Shown here: positions 35,429-46,241 of the stretch, one piece after another
How the letters are laid out: each line of letters starts with the position of its first letter
How positions within the stretch are numbered: the stretch's first letter is position 1
Source: Thioalkalivibrio sp. ALJ16
GTDB lineage: Bacteria; Pseudomonadota; Gammaproteobacteria; Ectothiorhodospirales; Ectothiorhodospiraceae
Direction of reading: 5' to 3'
DNA length: 64,000 nucleotides
Assembly: GCF_000377345.1 (NCBI RefSeq)
Contig: NZ_KB898043.1
Coordinates: 1-64,000 of the forward strand
Notes under the pieces: model-generated
What the model was told of the DNA's origin: nothing
Databases searched by the model: none
What the model saw: only the letters and a program-made list of their open reading frames with translations
Made by a program: the position numbers and the translations under genes

Positions 35429-36068
35429 CGGGTTTGCGCGCGCCGGTGGCGGAGGCCAGCAACAGGATGACCTCGTCATCCGTGGTCTGCTCGAAATTCT
35501 CGTAATAGGCGCCCACCGAGCCTCGGTAGTACTCGGGGGTATCCAGCGTGACCAGCTCGTCCACCTCGACCTCGAGCAGAGCGGCCGTATCGGCCGGTGC
35601 CACGGGAATGGCGACCACCAGACGTCCGGGTTGGCGCTGGCGGGCGTCGCGGATGGCCGCGCGCATGGTCAGGCCCGTGGCGATGCCGTCGTCGACGATG
35701 ATCGCGAGCTTGCCCTGCACGTCCGGGCCGGGTCCCGCGCAGTAGAGCTGACGACGGCGCCGGGCCTCGCTGCGCTCGCGGGCCTCGGCCCGTTGCAGCC
35801 AGTCCTGGTCCACGCTGGCGGCCTCGCGCGCATTGCATACGCGCTCGCCGTATTCGGGTACCGCGCAGATGGCGTATTCGGGATGGAACGGGTGGCCGAT
35901 CTTGCGCGGGATCAGCAGGTCCAGCGGCATGCCCAGATGGCGCGCTACGGCGACGCCGAGGGGTACGCCACCGCGGGGTAGGGCATAGATGACGCCGGGC
36001 TGCCCCCGGTAGTGCTCAAGCGCAGCCGCGAGTTGTTCGCCGGCATCATTGCGATCCCGAAAATGCAT
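35415..36068 (-). CDS. Phosphoribosyltransferase (type I PRTase fold)
   Basis: 217 residues from ATG 36068. Key features are IYALPRGGVPLGVAVA near the start, and the PRPP-binding loop IIVDDGIATGLTM (about residues 122-134). It belongs to the PRTases usually fused or coupled to dienelactone-hydrolase-like proteins, the very partner encoded downstream here. Substrate unknown. Confidence 0.85.
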   Translation of the reverse strand: MHFRDRNDAGEQLAAALEHYRGQPGVIYALPRGGVPLGVAVARHLGMPLDLLIPRKIGHPFHPEYAICAVPEYGERVCNAREAASVDQDWLQRAEARERSEARRRRQLYCAGPGPDVQGKLAIIVDDGIATGLTMRAAIRDARQRQPGRLVVAIPVAPADTAALLEVEVDELVTLDTPEYYRGSVGAYYENFEQTTDDEVILLLASATGARKPDVSR

Positions 36069-36155
36069 CTGGCCCCCGGTGTCAGGAAGGCGTCCGTGTG
36101 TTGATTTTAGATCCATCCGGGCACCCCTGCGGGGCAGGCGTGCCCGGCGCATAAA

Positions 36156-36188
36156 AAAGGCCCGGGGCCATGCGGCGCCCGGGCCTTT
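36156..36188 (-). terminator. Intrinsic terminator of the DUF2892 gene
   Basis: AAAGGCCCGGG pairs with CCCGGGCCTTT around an 11-base loop; on the minus strand it is followed by TTTTTT. It lies 19 bases after the stop of the gene at 36207. Confidence 0.85.
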
Positions 36189-36206
36189 CTCGCCTTGCGG
36201 AAGAGG

Positions 36207-36410
36207 CTAGTTGAAGGCCTCTCCTGGCTTCACCCCCATGGCCTTGAGGATGATCGCCAGCGGGCAGAAGCCGGTGAAGGCGGATTGCAGCAGGTTGAAG
36301 CCGACAAACAGCGTCAGGATCAGCCACATCGGCGTGAAGACCCACGCGAGGATGGCGCTGATGATCACGACGGTGCCGGCAAAGGCGAGGACTACGCGGT
36401 CAATGCTCAT
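36207..36410 (-). CDS. DUF2892 inner-membrane protein, copy 1
   Basis: 67 residues with two membrane segments (FAGTVVIISAILAWVF and MWLILTLFVGFNLLQ) and the family sequence SAFTGFCPLAIILKAMGVKPG. In YgaP-type proteins this domain anchors a rhodanese, and stand-alone copies are often close to sulfide or thiosulfate genes. A close paralogue lies directly upstream. Its promoter region holds a perfect AT-rich palindrome. Confidence 0.85.
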   Translation of the reverse strand: MSIDRVVLAFAGTVVIISAILAWVFTPMWLILTLFVGFNLLQSAFTGFCPLAIILKAMGVKPGEAFN

Positions 36411-36431
36411 GGGGCTTGTCTCCTGACTGAT

Positions 36432-36449
36432 TATTAGTAAGTACTAATA
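36432..36449. promoter_or_regulatory. Perfect palindrome upstream of DUF2892 copy 1 (candidate operator)
   Basis: TATTAGTA-AG-TACTAATA, 8-bp arms with a 2-base spacer, lies 22 bases before the start codon in strikingly AT-rich sequence for this genome. ArsR/BigR-type or TetR-type repressors use such dyads. A half-like TTATTAGCACT lies at about 36772 ahead of copy 2. Confidence 0.65.
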
Positions 36450-36533
36450 TACGGGTCTGGTGGGTGAATGCAAGGGGCCAGCGCCTGTACCGAAGCACTC
36501 GCCATGGGTTCGATCCCCGCACCGGACGGGGGT

Positions 36534-36737
36534 TCAGGGAAAGATGTTTCCAGGGCGCAGTCCCAGTGATTTCAGGATCATCACCAGCGGGCAGAAGCCA
36601 GTAAACGACGCCTGAATCAGGTGGACACCCATGAAGGCGGCCAGCAGCAGCCACCAGGGGCTGGCCAGCCAGGTCAGCAGGGCGCTGAGCAGTACAACGA
36701 TGCCGGCAAACAGCATGAAGAATCGATCGGTGGTCAT
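36534..36737 (-). CDS. DUF2892 inner-membrane protein, copy 2
   Basis: 67 residues, the same length as copy 1 and clearly paralogous (SFTGFCPLVMILKSLGLRPG). Two membrane segments. I chose the ATG at 36737 because it gives the same N-terminus layout as copy 1 (MTTDRFFMLFAG versus MSIDRVVLAFAG). The two copies lie about 125 bases apart in tandem. Confidence 0.82.
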   Translation of the reverse strand: MTTDRFFMLFAGIVVLLSALLTWLASPWWLLLAAFMGVHLIQASFTGFCPLVMILKSLGLRPGNIFP

Positions 36738-37025
36738 GGCGACTCCCTCGCACTGGCGCAACATCCTGTTATTAGCACTCGTTCGCGGCTTCGGCAAGGG
36801 CACAACGGGGCGTGCCCTGACTCGCGCGGGCTCGGGATATTGGGGGTGTCCACCCGCAAATGCGAACAGCAGACGCGTGCTCGCCTGCGGTTGGCGGCAG
36901 GCGCGCAAGAACGGCGGCGCGGCGTCAGTGCCGGGTCGCCGCGACTAGACGAGGGGAGCGAGTGGAAACCGGCGGCGTCTGGTCCTCAGTCTGCGCATGA
37001 AGATCGCGGAAGTTCCCGGAGGTGC

Positions 37026-38330
<1,305 letters not shown>

Positions 38331-38433
38331 GAAACGGCCTCGTGGGTAAGGGGTCGTCCGGATGCGGATCGGATCAATGGTAAACCATCGACCTGCTGGC
38401 GGCAGCGGGTGGGTGCATCACGGTGCGAATGCA

Positions 38434-39423
38434 TCAGGCGCCGTGGTCGCGTGGACGGGTCGTGGCACGGCGCCTGCGCTTGTTTTGATACATGGCTTCA
38501 TCCGCGCTGGTCTGGGCGGCGAGCAGCGAGCCATTGACGGTCCGGCAGGCGAACCCGATGGAGGCTGCCACCCCTGCGCCTTCCATCGCGCAGGACAGGC
38601 GCTCGGCGATTTCGGGGAGGTGGTCGGCCGGGGTGTCCGGCAGCAGCACGGCGAACTCGTCGCCGCCCAGGCGCGCGAGGAGGTCGCGCTCGCGCAGCGC
38701 CGCGAGCAGGGCCTGTGCGGCCGTGGCGATCAGCTGGTCACCGGCGGCATGGCCCTGTTCGTCATTGACGGTTTTCAGATGGTCGAGGTCGATCGCGATG
38801 ATGCCGGCCGGCAGGCTGTGGCTCTCGCAGCGCTGTTCCTCGGCTGCGAGAACCAGCTGCCAACCACGCCGATTGTAGGCGCTGGTCAGTGCATCGCTGT
38901 ATGCCTCCAGGCGCAGGGCCTCTTGTTCGCGTTCGAGTTCGTCCAGCTGGCGCCGTTGCGCCAGCAGGGACTCGATCACCCGCACCGCGGACTCGATGTC
39001 GTCAGCGCGTTCTTCAATGGAGGTGGGCAGGGGCTCCGGGTGCATTGCGCAGAGCACGCCGTACATGCCCTGGTTCTGATCGTGGATGGGGTAGCCGATA
39101 TAGCTGCCGATGGCGATCGGTTCCGGCTGCGCGGCAAGGGCCTCTCGGTATGCCGGTACTTGCCGGGTGTCGGGTGCGATGTGCGGGCCCTGCCCGGAAA
39201 GCATACGGATGCAGAAGGAATGGCTCCAGGCGAACGTGGTACCGGGCTCGATGCCGTAGGCGTGGTCCTCGGCGCGCACCACGATCTGTTCGTTGGCCTC
39301 GACGCGAGTCAGCATCCAGGCATCCAGCGGTACGAGGCCGTGCAGCAGCTTCAGGGTGTGGTCGACCCCCTGATTGAAGGCGGATGCGGCTTGATCGTGG
39401 GTGGTGTCGGAAGATCGGGCCAT
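38434..39423 (-). CDS. GAF-GGDEF protein, probable active diguanylate cyclase
   Basis: 329 residues. The N-terminal 155 residues are GAF-like (WMLTRVEANEQIVVRAED, FAWSHSFCIRMLSGQGP, IGYPIHDQNQGMYGVLCA). After a coiled linker the GGDEF domain has the intact active-site motif LGGDEFAVLL (about residue 254) and ASIGFA. It should make cyclic di-GMP from GTP in response to a signal bound at the GAF domain. A closely related but degenerate copy lies just upstream. Confidence 0.9.
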   Translation of the reverse strand: MARSSDTTHDQAASAFNQGVDHTLKLLHGLVPLDAWMLTRVEANEQIVVRAEDHAYGIEPGTTFAWSHSFCIRMLSGQGPHIAPDTRQVPAYREALAAQPEPIAIGSYIGYPIHDQNQGMYGVLCAMHPEPLPTSIEERADDIESAVRVIESLLAQRRQLDELEREQEALRLEAYSDALTSAYNRRGWQLVLAAEEQRCESHSLPAGIIAIDLDHLKTVNDEQGHAAGDQLIATAAQALLAALRERDLLARLGGDEFAVLLPDTPADHLPEIAERLSCAMEGAGVAASIGFACRTVNGSLLAAQTSADEAMYQNKRRRRATTRPRDHGA

Positions 39424-39512
39424 AGGCGGTTCCCCGAAGTCTGGATGCGGGCATCAGGACCCGTGCATGGAGGGTGCTTGCGCGCCAATCCTGCGGGACA
39501 TGGGCCCCGGGC

Positions 39513-40472
39513 TCAAGCGTCGGCAGGGCGTGCGGTGGGGCGCAGCCCGTTCACCGCGCGCCGGTAGGCGCGCGCCAGACTGCCGGCGCCGGGCTCGCGC
39601 AGCGCGTACCCGAGCAGAACCGGGATGCCCTCGGTGCTCAGGGCATCCGCCAGCCGCTGGGCGCGGTCCGGCAGGGCTTCGTCATCCATCGCGGTGGCCA
39701 GCAGCGCGAAGCGCCGGCCCTCCAGGCGCGCCAGCAGATCCGTGGGGTGAAGCAGCCCCTGCAGCATCAGCACGGCGCGGACCAGTTCGGTGTCGTCCTC
39801 GATGGCCAGTGCCCCCGCTTTCGGGTCGGATGCAAAGAGGTCCAGCACGATCACGCCGGCCGGGTGTCCATGCAGCTGGCATCGGGTCTCTTCGGCCTCC
39901 AGGGCCAGGTTCCAGCCGTCGCGGTTCAGGGTGCCCGTCAATGGATCGCTGTGCGCTGCGAGGGCGGTGCGCTGGCGCAGGCGATCCAGCGTCTGTGCGC
40001 GCAGGTCCAGGCTCAGCACATGCCCGAGCGCCTCGGCCAGAGCCTGAATAACGGGTTGATGGCGTTCGATCGCCGGATCCATCGGCTCCGGGTGCAGGCC
40101 GCAGAGCGTGCCGTGGAGACGGCCGGTCTGATTGAGTACAGGGAAGCCGACATAGCAACCGATACGGAGCTGCTCGTTGATCTTCGCATCCGCATAGGCC
40201 GCCACCGCGCGGGCGTCAGGCGCGATGTTGGGGCCGTCGCCGGCATGCATCCGCGTGCAGTAGGAGTGTTCCCAGCTGAACGCGGAACCGGGGCGGATGC
40301 GGGGCGACTGGCCGCGGGTGTGCAGGACGATCCAGGCGTCGCCTTCGACCCGTGTGAGCATCCACTGATCCATCGGGAGCAGATGCTGCAGGGCCGCGAG
40401 AGTGGCATCGATCGCAGCCGTAAAGTCGACTGCCAGCGGGGTCGCAAGGGTTGTGGGGGAGGGATTGGGCAT
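39513..40472 (-). CDS. GAF-GGDEF paralogue with degenerate active site
   Basis: 319 residues from ATG 40472, which overlaps the glcD stop as TGATG. The GAF part matches the downstream protein closely (WMLTRVEGDAWIVLHT, SYCTRMHAGDGPNIAPD). The GGDEF domain is eroded: the motif is LEGRRFALLA instead of GGDEF, and the metal-binding Asp of the DLDHFK region is lost in LDLFASDPK. It is unlikely to make cyclic di-GMP, and may act as a receptor or a partner for the intact paralogue. Confidence 0.85.
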   Translation of the reverse strand: MPNPSPTTLATPLAVDFTAAIDATLAALQHLLPMDQWMLTRVEGDAWIVLHTRGQSPRIRPGSAFSWEHSYCTRMHAGDGPNIAPDARAVAAYADAKINEQLRIGCYVGFPVLNQTGRLHGTLCGLHPEPMDPAIERHQPVIQALAEALGHVLSLDLRAQTLDRLRQRTALAAHSDPLTGTLNRDGWNLALEAEETRCQLHGHPAGVIVLDLFASDPKAGALAIEDDTELVRAVLMLQGLLHPTDLLARLEGRRFALLATAMDDEALPDRAQRLADALSTEGIPVLLGYALREPGAGSLARAYRRAVNGLRPTARPADA

Positions 40473-41971
40473 CAGAACCGGGGCAGGTCGGGGTGGGGCA
40501 GTTCCCCGCCATGTATATGCTGACGGCTGAATTCGGCACAGCGAGCGAGGGTGGGTATGGCCTTGCCGGGGTTGAGCAGGCCGAGTGGGTCGAACGCCCG
40601 GCGCAGTCGGTGGAACTGTTCGAGTTCCGGGGCGGCGAATTGGGCACACATCCCGTCCAGCTTCTCGACTCCGACGCCGTGCTCGCCAGTGACGGTCCCG
40701 CCAACCGCGACACAGAGTTCGAGGATCTGCTGGCCGAAGGTCTCGGCAGTCTCGAGCTGTCCCGGCTGGTTGGCATCGTAGAGGATCAGCGGGTGGAGGT
40801 TACCGTCGCCGGCGTGGAACACGTTGCAGACCCCGAGGCCATGTTCCGTGGACAGGGTGTTGATCCGCTGCAGCACGGTGCCGAGCTGATGCCGCGGGAT
40901 GGTGCCATCCATGCAGTAGTAGTCCGGGGAGATGCGCCCGGCGGCCGGGAAGGCGGCCTTGCGACCGGCCCAGAAGCGAGCGCGTTCGGCATCGTCGCGG
41001 GCGGTGCGGACCTCGGTTGCACCCAGCTCCAGGAGTTTCCGGCGCACGACCATCACGTCTTCCGAGACCTCGGCGTTGGTGCCGTCGAGCTCGCACAGCA
41101 GGATGGCCGCGGCGTCCACCGGGTAGTCGGCATGCACGAAGGCCTCCGCGGCGCGGATTGCGGCGTTGTCCATCATCTCCAGGCCGGCCGGAATCAGGCC
41201 GGCGGCAATGATTCCGGCGACCGCCCGCCCGGCGGCCTCGACCTCGTCGAAGCGGGCCATCAGCACCTGCGTGCGCTCGGCGCGCGGCAACAGGCGTACC
41301 GTCACCTCGGTGACGATGCCCAGCATGCCTTCGGAACCCACCATCAGGGCCAGCAGGTCGAGACCGGGGGTGTCCAGGGTCTTGCCGCCCAGCCGGATGA
41401 TCTCGCCGTCCAGGGTGACCAGTTCCAGCCCGGTGACGTTGTGTACCGTCAGGCCATACTTGAGGCAGTGCACGCCACCGGCGTTCTCGGCGACATTGCC
41501 GCCAATCGAGCAGGCGATCTGGGAGGAGGGGTCCGGCGCGTAGTACAGGCCCTGGGGGGCCGCCGCCTCGGAGATGGCGAGATTGCGTACCCCGGGCTGC
41601 ACCACGGCGCAGCGGTTGGCGCTGTCGATCTCGAGGATGCGGTTGAACCGCGCCATCGACAGCAGCAGGCCGGTTGCACTGGGCAGGGCCCCGCCCGAGA
41701 GGCCGGTACCGGCCCCACGCGGGATCAATGGAACGCCGTGTTCCCGGCACAGGCGCAGGCAGGCCAGCAGCTGGTCGCGGGTGCGAGGCAGCGCGACCGC
41801 ACCGGGGACCTGGCGGTAGGCGGAGAGTCCATCGCACTCATAGGCCCGGCGTTCGGCTTCCGCGGTGATCAGCGCGTCCCCGGGGAGTTCGTCGCGCAGG
41901 GCGGCGACCACAGCGGCGAGGGCATCGGCAGCGGTCTCGGAATCCGGTGGGCGGGTAGCAGCAGTGTCCAT
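40472..41971 (-). CDS. glcD: Glycolate/D-lactate dehydrogenase FAD subunit
   Basis: 499 residues, the same length as GlcD. It has the PCMH-type FAD domain (PRGAGTGLSGGALP, IACSIGGNVAENAGGVHCLK) and the C-terminal FAD oxidase domain with FHAGDGNLHPLIL and GTVTGEHGVG near the end. It oxidises glycolate or D-lactate; glycolate salvage would suit an autotroph with Rubisco. GlcE and GlcF are not in the window, so it may use a different acceptor. Coupled to the degenerate GGDEF gene (TGATG). Confidence 0.88.
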   Translation of the reverse strand: MDTAATRPPDSETAADALAAVVAALRDELPGDALITAEAERRAYECDGLSAYRQVPGAVALPRTRDQLLACLRLCREHGVPLIPRGAGTGLSGGALPSATGLLLSMARFNRILEIDSANRCAVVQPGVRNLAISEAAAPQGLYYAPDPSSQIACSIGGNVAENAGGVHCLKYGLTVHNVTGLELVTLDGEIIRLGGKTLDTPGLDLLALMVGSEGMLGIVTEVTVRLLPRAERTQVLMARFDEVEAAGRAVAGIIAAGLIPAGLEMMDNAAIRAAEAFVHADYPVDAAAILLCELDGTNAEVSEDVMVVRRKLLELGATEVRTARDDAERARFWAGRKAAFPAAGRISPDYYCMDGTIPRHQLGTVLQRINTLSTEHGLGVCNVFHAGDGNLHPLILYDANQPGQLETAETFGQQILELCVAVGGTVTGEHGVGVEKLDGMCAQFAAPELEQFHRLRRAFDPLGLLNPGKAIPTLARCAEFSRQHIHGGELPHPDLPRF

Positions 41972-42205
41972 GAGGTGGATGGTAGGGGCTTGTTCGTGAT
42001 TAGGGAAACGCGGCCTCCCGTTACAGGGAAACCGTGCCAGGCGCCGTGATTGCGGGCGCCGCGCCCGGATCGGCGGTCGCGGCAGGGGGCGGTATGCAGG
42101 AGCCGTCCCCGGTCCGACATGATCATCTGCAGGTGGACTCCGCTCGCCGCCGTGGACGCCAACGGGCGCCAAACGTAGACTTCCCCGTCGTTCATGACTC
42201 TCTAG

Positions 42206-43504
<1,299 letters not shown>

Positions 43505-43528
43505 CAGATTCGTTCGGAGCGGTTCCCG

Positions 43529-44593
43529 ATGATGATGCCGTCGATTTCGGCCCGTCGCCGCGAGCGGCTGGCGCTGCTGATGCTGCTGACTGCGCTGCTG
43601 GCGTGGGTGCCCATTATGGCGTTCGCGGATGCGGATGAGGAGCAGGAAGGGCTCGTGTTCGACGATACCCCGCGACCGATCGGGCTGCATACCCCGGACT
43701 GGTTCGAATTGAGCTTTCTCGACCTGCGCGAGGATCTGGAGGAGGCCGTCGAGCAGGGAAAAATGGGACTCGCTGTCTATTTCGGCATGGACGACTGTCC
43801 CTACTGCGAGGCGCTGTTTGACAACAACTTCGCGCAGCCGGACATTCGCGATTACCTGTCCGCGCACTTCAACGTGGTGGCCATCGATGCCCTGGGCTCG
43901 CGCGAGCTGACCGATCTCGACGGGGAGACCTGGATGGAGCGGCGCTACGCCGCCGACCAGCGTCTGAATTTCACCCCGTCGATCGCCTTCTACGACGAGG
44001 ATAGCGAGCGCATTCACCAGATGCGGGGATACTATCCGCCCTATCGCTTTCGTGCGCTCCTGGAATACGTGATCGATCGCCATGATCGCGAGATGGGCTT
44101 TCGCGAGTATCTCGACCGGGCGGACCCGCCGCCCAAATTCGATCTCGACGACATCAACGAACGTGACTTCTTCGTGCGCCAGCCATTCGCCCTCGATCGT
44201 AGCCGCATCCCGGCGGATCGCCCGCTGGTGGTGTTTTTCGAGCGCGAGGCCTGTCATGCCTGCGATATCCTGCATTCCGAGCCGTTGCAGGACGCGGCGG
44301 TGCTGGACCGTATCGGGAAGATGGATGCGGTGCAGCTCGACGCCGATGACGGCGATACCCCGGTCCTGACCCCGGGCGGCGAGCGCACCAGCCCGCGCGC
44401 ATGGGCGGAACAGCTGGATGTACACTGGGCGCCAACGCTGATCTTCTTCGACGAGCAGGGCGAGGAGATCATCCGCATCGATTCCGTCGTGCATCTCAAT
44501 CGCCTGCGCAATGTCCTCGACTACGTCCTGACCGGCGGTTACGAGGAATACCCCACCTTTGAACGCTGGCGTGCGCAGCAGCCGCAGCCGTGA
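43529..44593 (+). CDS. Membrane-anchored or exported protein with two thioredoxin-like domains
   Basis: 354 residues. A hydrophobic N-terminus (LALLMLLTALLAWVPIMAFA) is a signal peptide or anchor. Domain 1 has a CPYC motif in FGMDDCPYCEALF (about residues 89-92), domain 2 a CHAC motif in FEREACHACDIL (about 246-249). This doubling resembles SoxW-type thioredoxins that act in periplasmic sulfur metabolism, but no sox genes are seen nearby. Its stop overlaps the GTG start of the next gene. Confidence 0.82.
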   Translation: MMMPSISARRRERLALLMLLTALLAWVPIMAFADADEEQEGLVFDDTPRPIGLHTPDWFELSFLDLREDLEEAVEQGKMGLAVYFGMDDCPYCEALFDNNFAQPDIRDYLSAHFNVVAIDALGSRELTDLDGETWMERRYAADQRLNFTPSIAFYDEDSERIHQMRGYYPPYRFRALLEYVIDRHDREMGFREYLDRADPPPKFDLDDINERDFFVRQPFALDRSRIPADRPLVVFFEREACHACDILHSEPLQDAAVLDRIGKMDAVQLDADDGDTPVLTPGGERTSPRAWAEQLDVHWAPTLIFFDEQGEEIIRIDSVVHLNRLRNVLDYVLTGGYEEYPTFERWRAQQPQP

Positions 44594-45054
44594 CCCGAAC
44601 CGAGGGCCTGCCCGTGCATTTCGAACGCGATTTCGTGATCCGTAACCGCGAGGTGCTGGAGGGCATCGTAGCCCGCTCGCATCGCGTGGCGCTGGGGATT
44701 TTCGTGCTGACCTTCAGTGGCTACGGCGCCGCGGTCTGGCTCTGGATGCAGGACAACATGTGGGGCGCCCTGGTGGTGGCGACGGTGAGCTATCTGGTGT
44801 TCCGTCAGTTCCGCATGCTGGCGCTGGGCGTGGCGCGCATGCCGTTGCGCGGGGATCCGGCGGCCGTCGAGGCCCTGCGGGCGATCGATGTCGCGCTGGA
44901 GCACGACAGGCCGCATCCGGTGCTGGCCGAGGTCGAGGCACACCTGCGGGCGCTGGAGGACGAGCCGCCCAGTGCCGAGGAAGGCAAGTTGACGGGTGAG
45001 GAAGAAGCGGACAAGGCCTCGGAAGATGGGGATCGGCGCGACCCGCGCCCCTGA
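44590..45054 (+). CDS. Small membrane protein of unknown function
   Basis: 154 residues, starting at GTG in a GTGA overlap with the thioredoxin-like gene. Two hydrophobic segments (HRVALGIFVLTFSGYGAAVW and WGALVVATVSYLVFR) are followed by an acidic tail of about 60 residues. No family recognised. Translational coupling points to a shared role with the thioredoxin-like protein. Confidence 0.7.
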   Translation: MTRTEGLPVHFERDFVIRNREVLEGIVARSHRVALGIFVLTFSGYGAAVWLWMQDNMWGALVVATVSYLVFRQFRMLALGVARMPLRGDPAAVEALRAIDVALEHDRPHPVLAEVEAHLRALEDEPPSAEEGKLTGEEEADKASEDGDRRDPRP

Positions 45055-45083
45055 TTCCCGGGTCTGAGGGCCCGGGGAAGGCT

Positions 45084-45407
45084 TCAGAGCTCGACGGGTA
45101 CGCCGAGCTTCTGTTCGATCACGCGGACCAGGGTCGCATGCAGGTCGTCACCATTGCGGTCGTCGATCCAGGCGCCTTCATCCTCGGAGTAGCCGAAGTG
45201 GGCCGGTCCCTCGGGCGATGACAGCCAGATCTGCTGGGCGGCCTCCTGGCGGTTGAGGATCATCTGAGCGCCGTCCTCGAATTCAATGGTCATGACGCCG
45301 TCGATCAGGTCGATATCCAGGTCGTCCAGGGCGCTCTGGTCGCTCAGGCGGGTCTGGATGTCGTCCAGGGTTTGCTCGGCAAATACGGCGAAGGACGTCT
45401 GACTCAT
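45084..45407 (-). CDS. cyaY: Frataxin-like iron donor protein CyaY
   Basis: 107 residues, as expected for CyaY. The acidic first helix (FAEQTLDDIQTRLSDQSALDD) and the strand pair GVMTIEFEDGAQMILNRQEA and QQIWLSSPEGPAHF are typical. It regulates iron delivery to the cysteine desulfurase during Fe-S assembly. The start at 45407 gives the normal N-terminus; a longer open frame reaches into the DUF423 gene. Confidence 0.95.
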   Translation of the reverse strand: MSQTSFAVFAEQTLDDIQTRLSDQSALDDLDIDLIDGVMTIEFEDGAQMILNRQEAAQQIWLSSPEGPAHFGYSEDEGAWIDDRNGDDLHATLVRVIEQKLGVPVEL

Positions 45408-45453
45408 GGGGCTCTCGCTGCGGCTGGGGGTGGGGTCGGCTCGAAAGTATAAA

Positions 45454-45840
45454 TCAGGCACGCCACGCGGCGATCGCCAGCCCCACCCAGCCCAGGATGA
45501 AGGCGGTCCCGCCGAGGGGCGCAATGGCGCCCAGCACGCGCGGGGCACCCAGGCCGAGAGCGTACAGGCTGCCGCTGAACAGGACGATGCCGATCACGAA
45601 GGCGACGGCGCTGGCACTGGCCCAGCCCGGTGCCAGATGGCTCCACAGTGCGGCGACCAGCAGCAGCGCGAGGGCGTGGATGAAATGGTACTGAACGCCG
45701 GTATGCCAGGTGGCGAGGGCGGACGCGGACAGGCGTTCCTGCAGGGCGTGGGCGCCGAATGCGCCGAGGACTACGGCCACCCCCGCGAGCAGGGCCCCAA
45801 TGACGATCAGCGGCCGAATCAGTGGCTCGCCAGCGCCCAT
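45454..45840 (-). CDS. DUF423 membrane protein (YgdD-like)
   Basis: 128 residues with four membrane segments. The family sequence LGAFGAHALQERLS is at about residues 24-37, and GTAFILGWVGLA near the end. Function unknown. Its ATG overlaps the upstream gene's stop as TGATG. Confidence 0.92.
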   Translation of the reverse strand: MGAGEPLIRPLIVIGALLAGVAVVLGAFGAHALQERLSASALATWHTGVQYHFIHALALLLVAALWSHLAPGWASASAVAFVIGIVLFSGSLYALGLGAPRVLGAIAPLGGTAFILGWVGLAIAAWRA

Positions 45841-46175
45841 CAGGCGTCGTCGCCCATCTCGCTGTCGAGGTCCTGGCCGGCGACCCAGCCATGTTCACGG
45901 GCCCGCTCGATCGCCGCGGCGTGGATGCGCTCGTGGCGTTCACGCAGGTCCGGCGGCAGGTTGCCAATGCGCAGGTCGTACTTGTCCCATTCGGCGTTGA
46001 CCTGGTCGTGGAGGTGCTGGATGCGGGAGACATCCCAGCCCTCGCAGGTCTCGGTCTCGGGCAGGAGGCCGAAGACCCACGCATCGCGGATGAAATTGCC
46101 GATGGAGGTCATGCCGCCGTACATGTCGTTGTAGATGCCGACGTAGGTTCGGTTGGAGCGTCTGGGTGCATTCAT
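45840..46175 (-). CDS. Small protein of unknown function
   Basis: 111 residues, start ATG 46175. It is soluble, aromatic near the N-terminus (YVGIYNDMYGGMTSIGNFIR), with WVFGLLPETETCEGWD in the middle and a basic helix. No family recognised. It is coupled to the DUF423 gene (TGATG). Confidence 0.7.
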   Translation of the reverse strand: MNAPRRSNRTYVGIYNDMYGGMTSIGNFIRDAWVFGLLPETETCEGWDVSRIQHLHDQVNAEWDKYDLRIGNLPPDLRERHERIHAAAIERAREHGWVAGQDLDSEMGDDA

Positions 46176-46241
46176 GGCGCATAGTGTAGGGCTGCGGTGC
46201 AGCCAGGCAAAGCGATTTCTGACAACAGGAAGGCAGGTCAC

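Noticed and set aside
33911-35479. A 522-residue hydrolase-unknown protein fusion
   Set aside because: It arises only because a one-base frameshift in the hydrolase removes its stop codon. The catalytic C-terminal part of the hydrolase continues in another frame.
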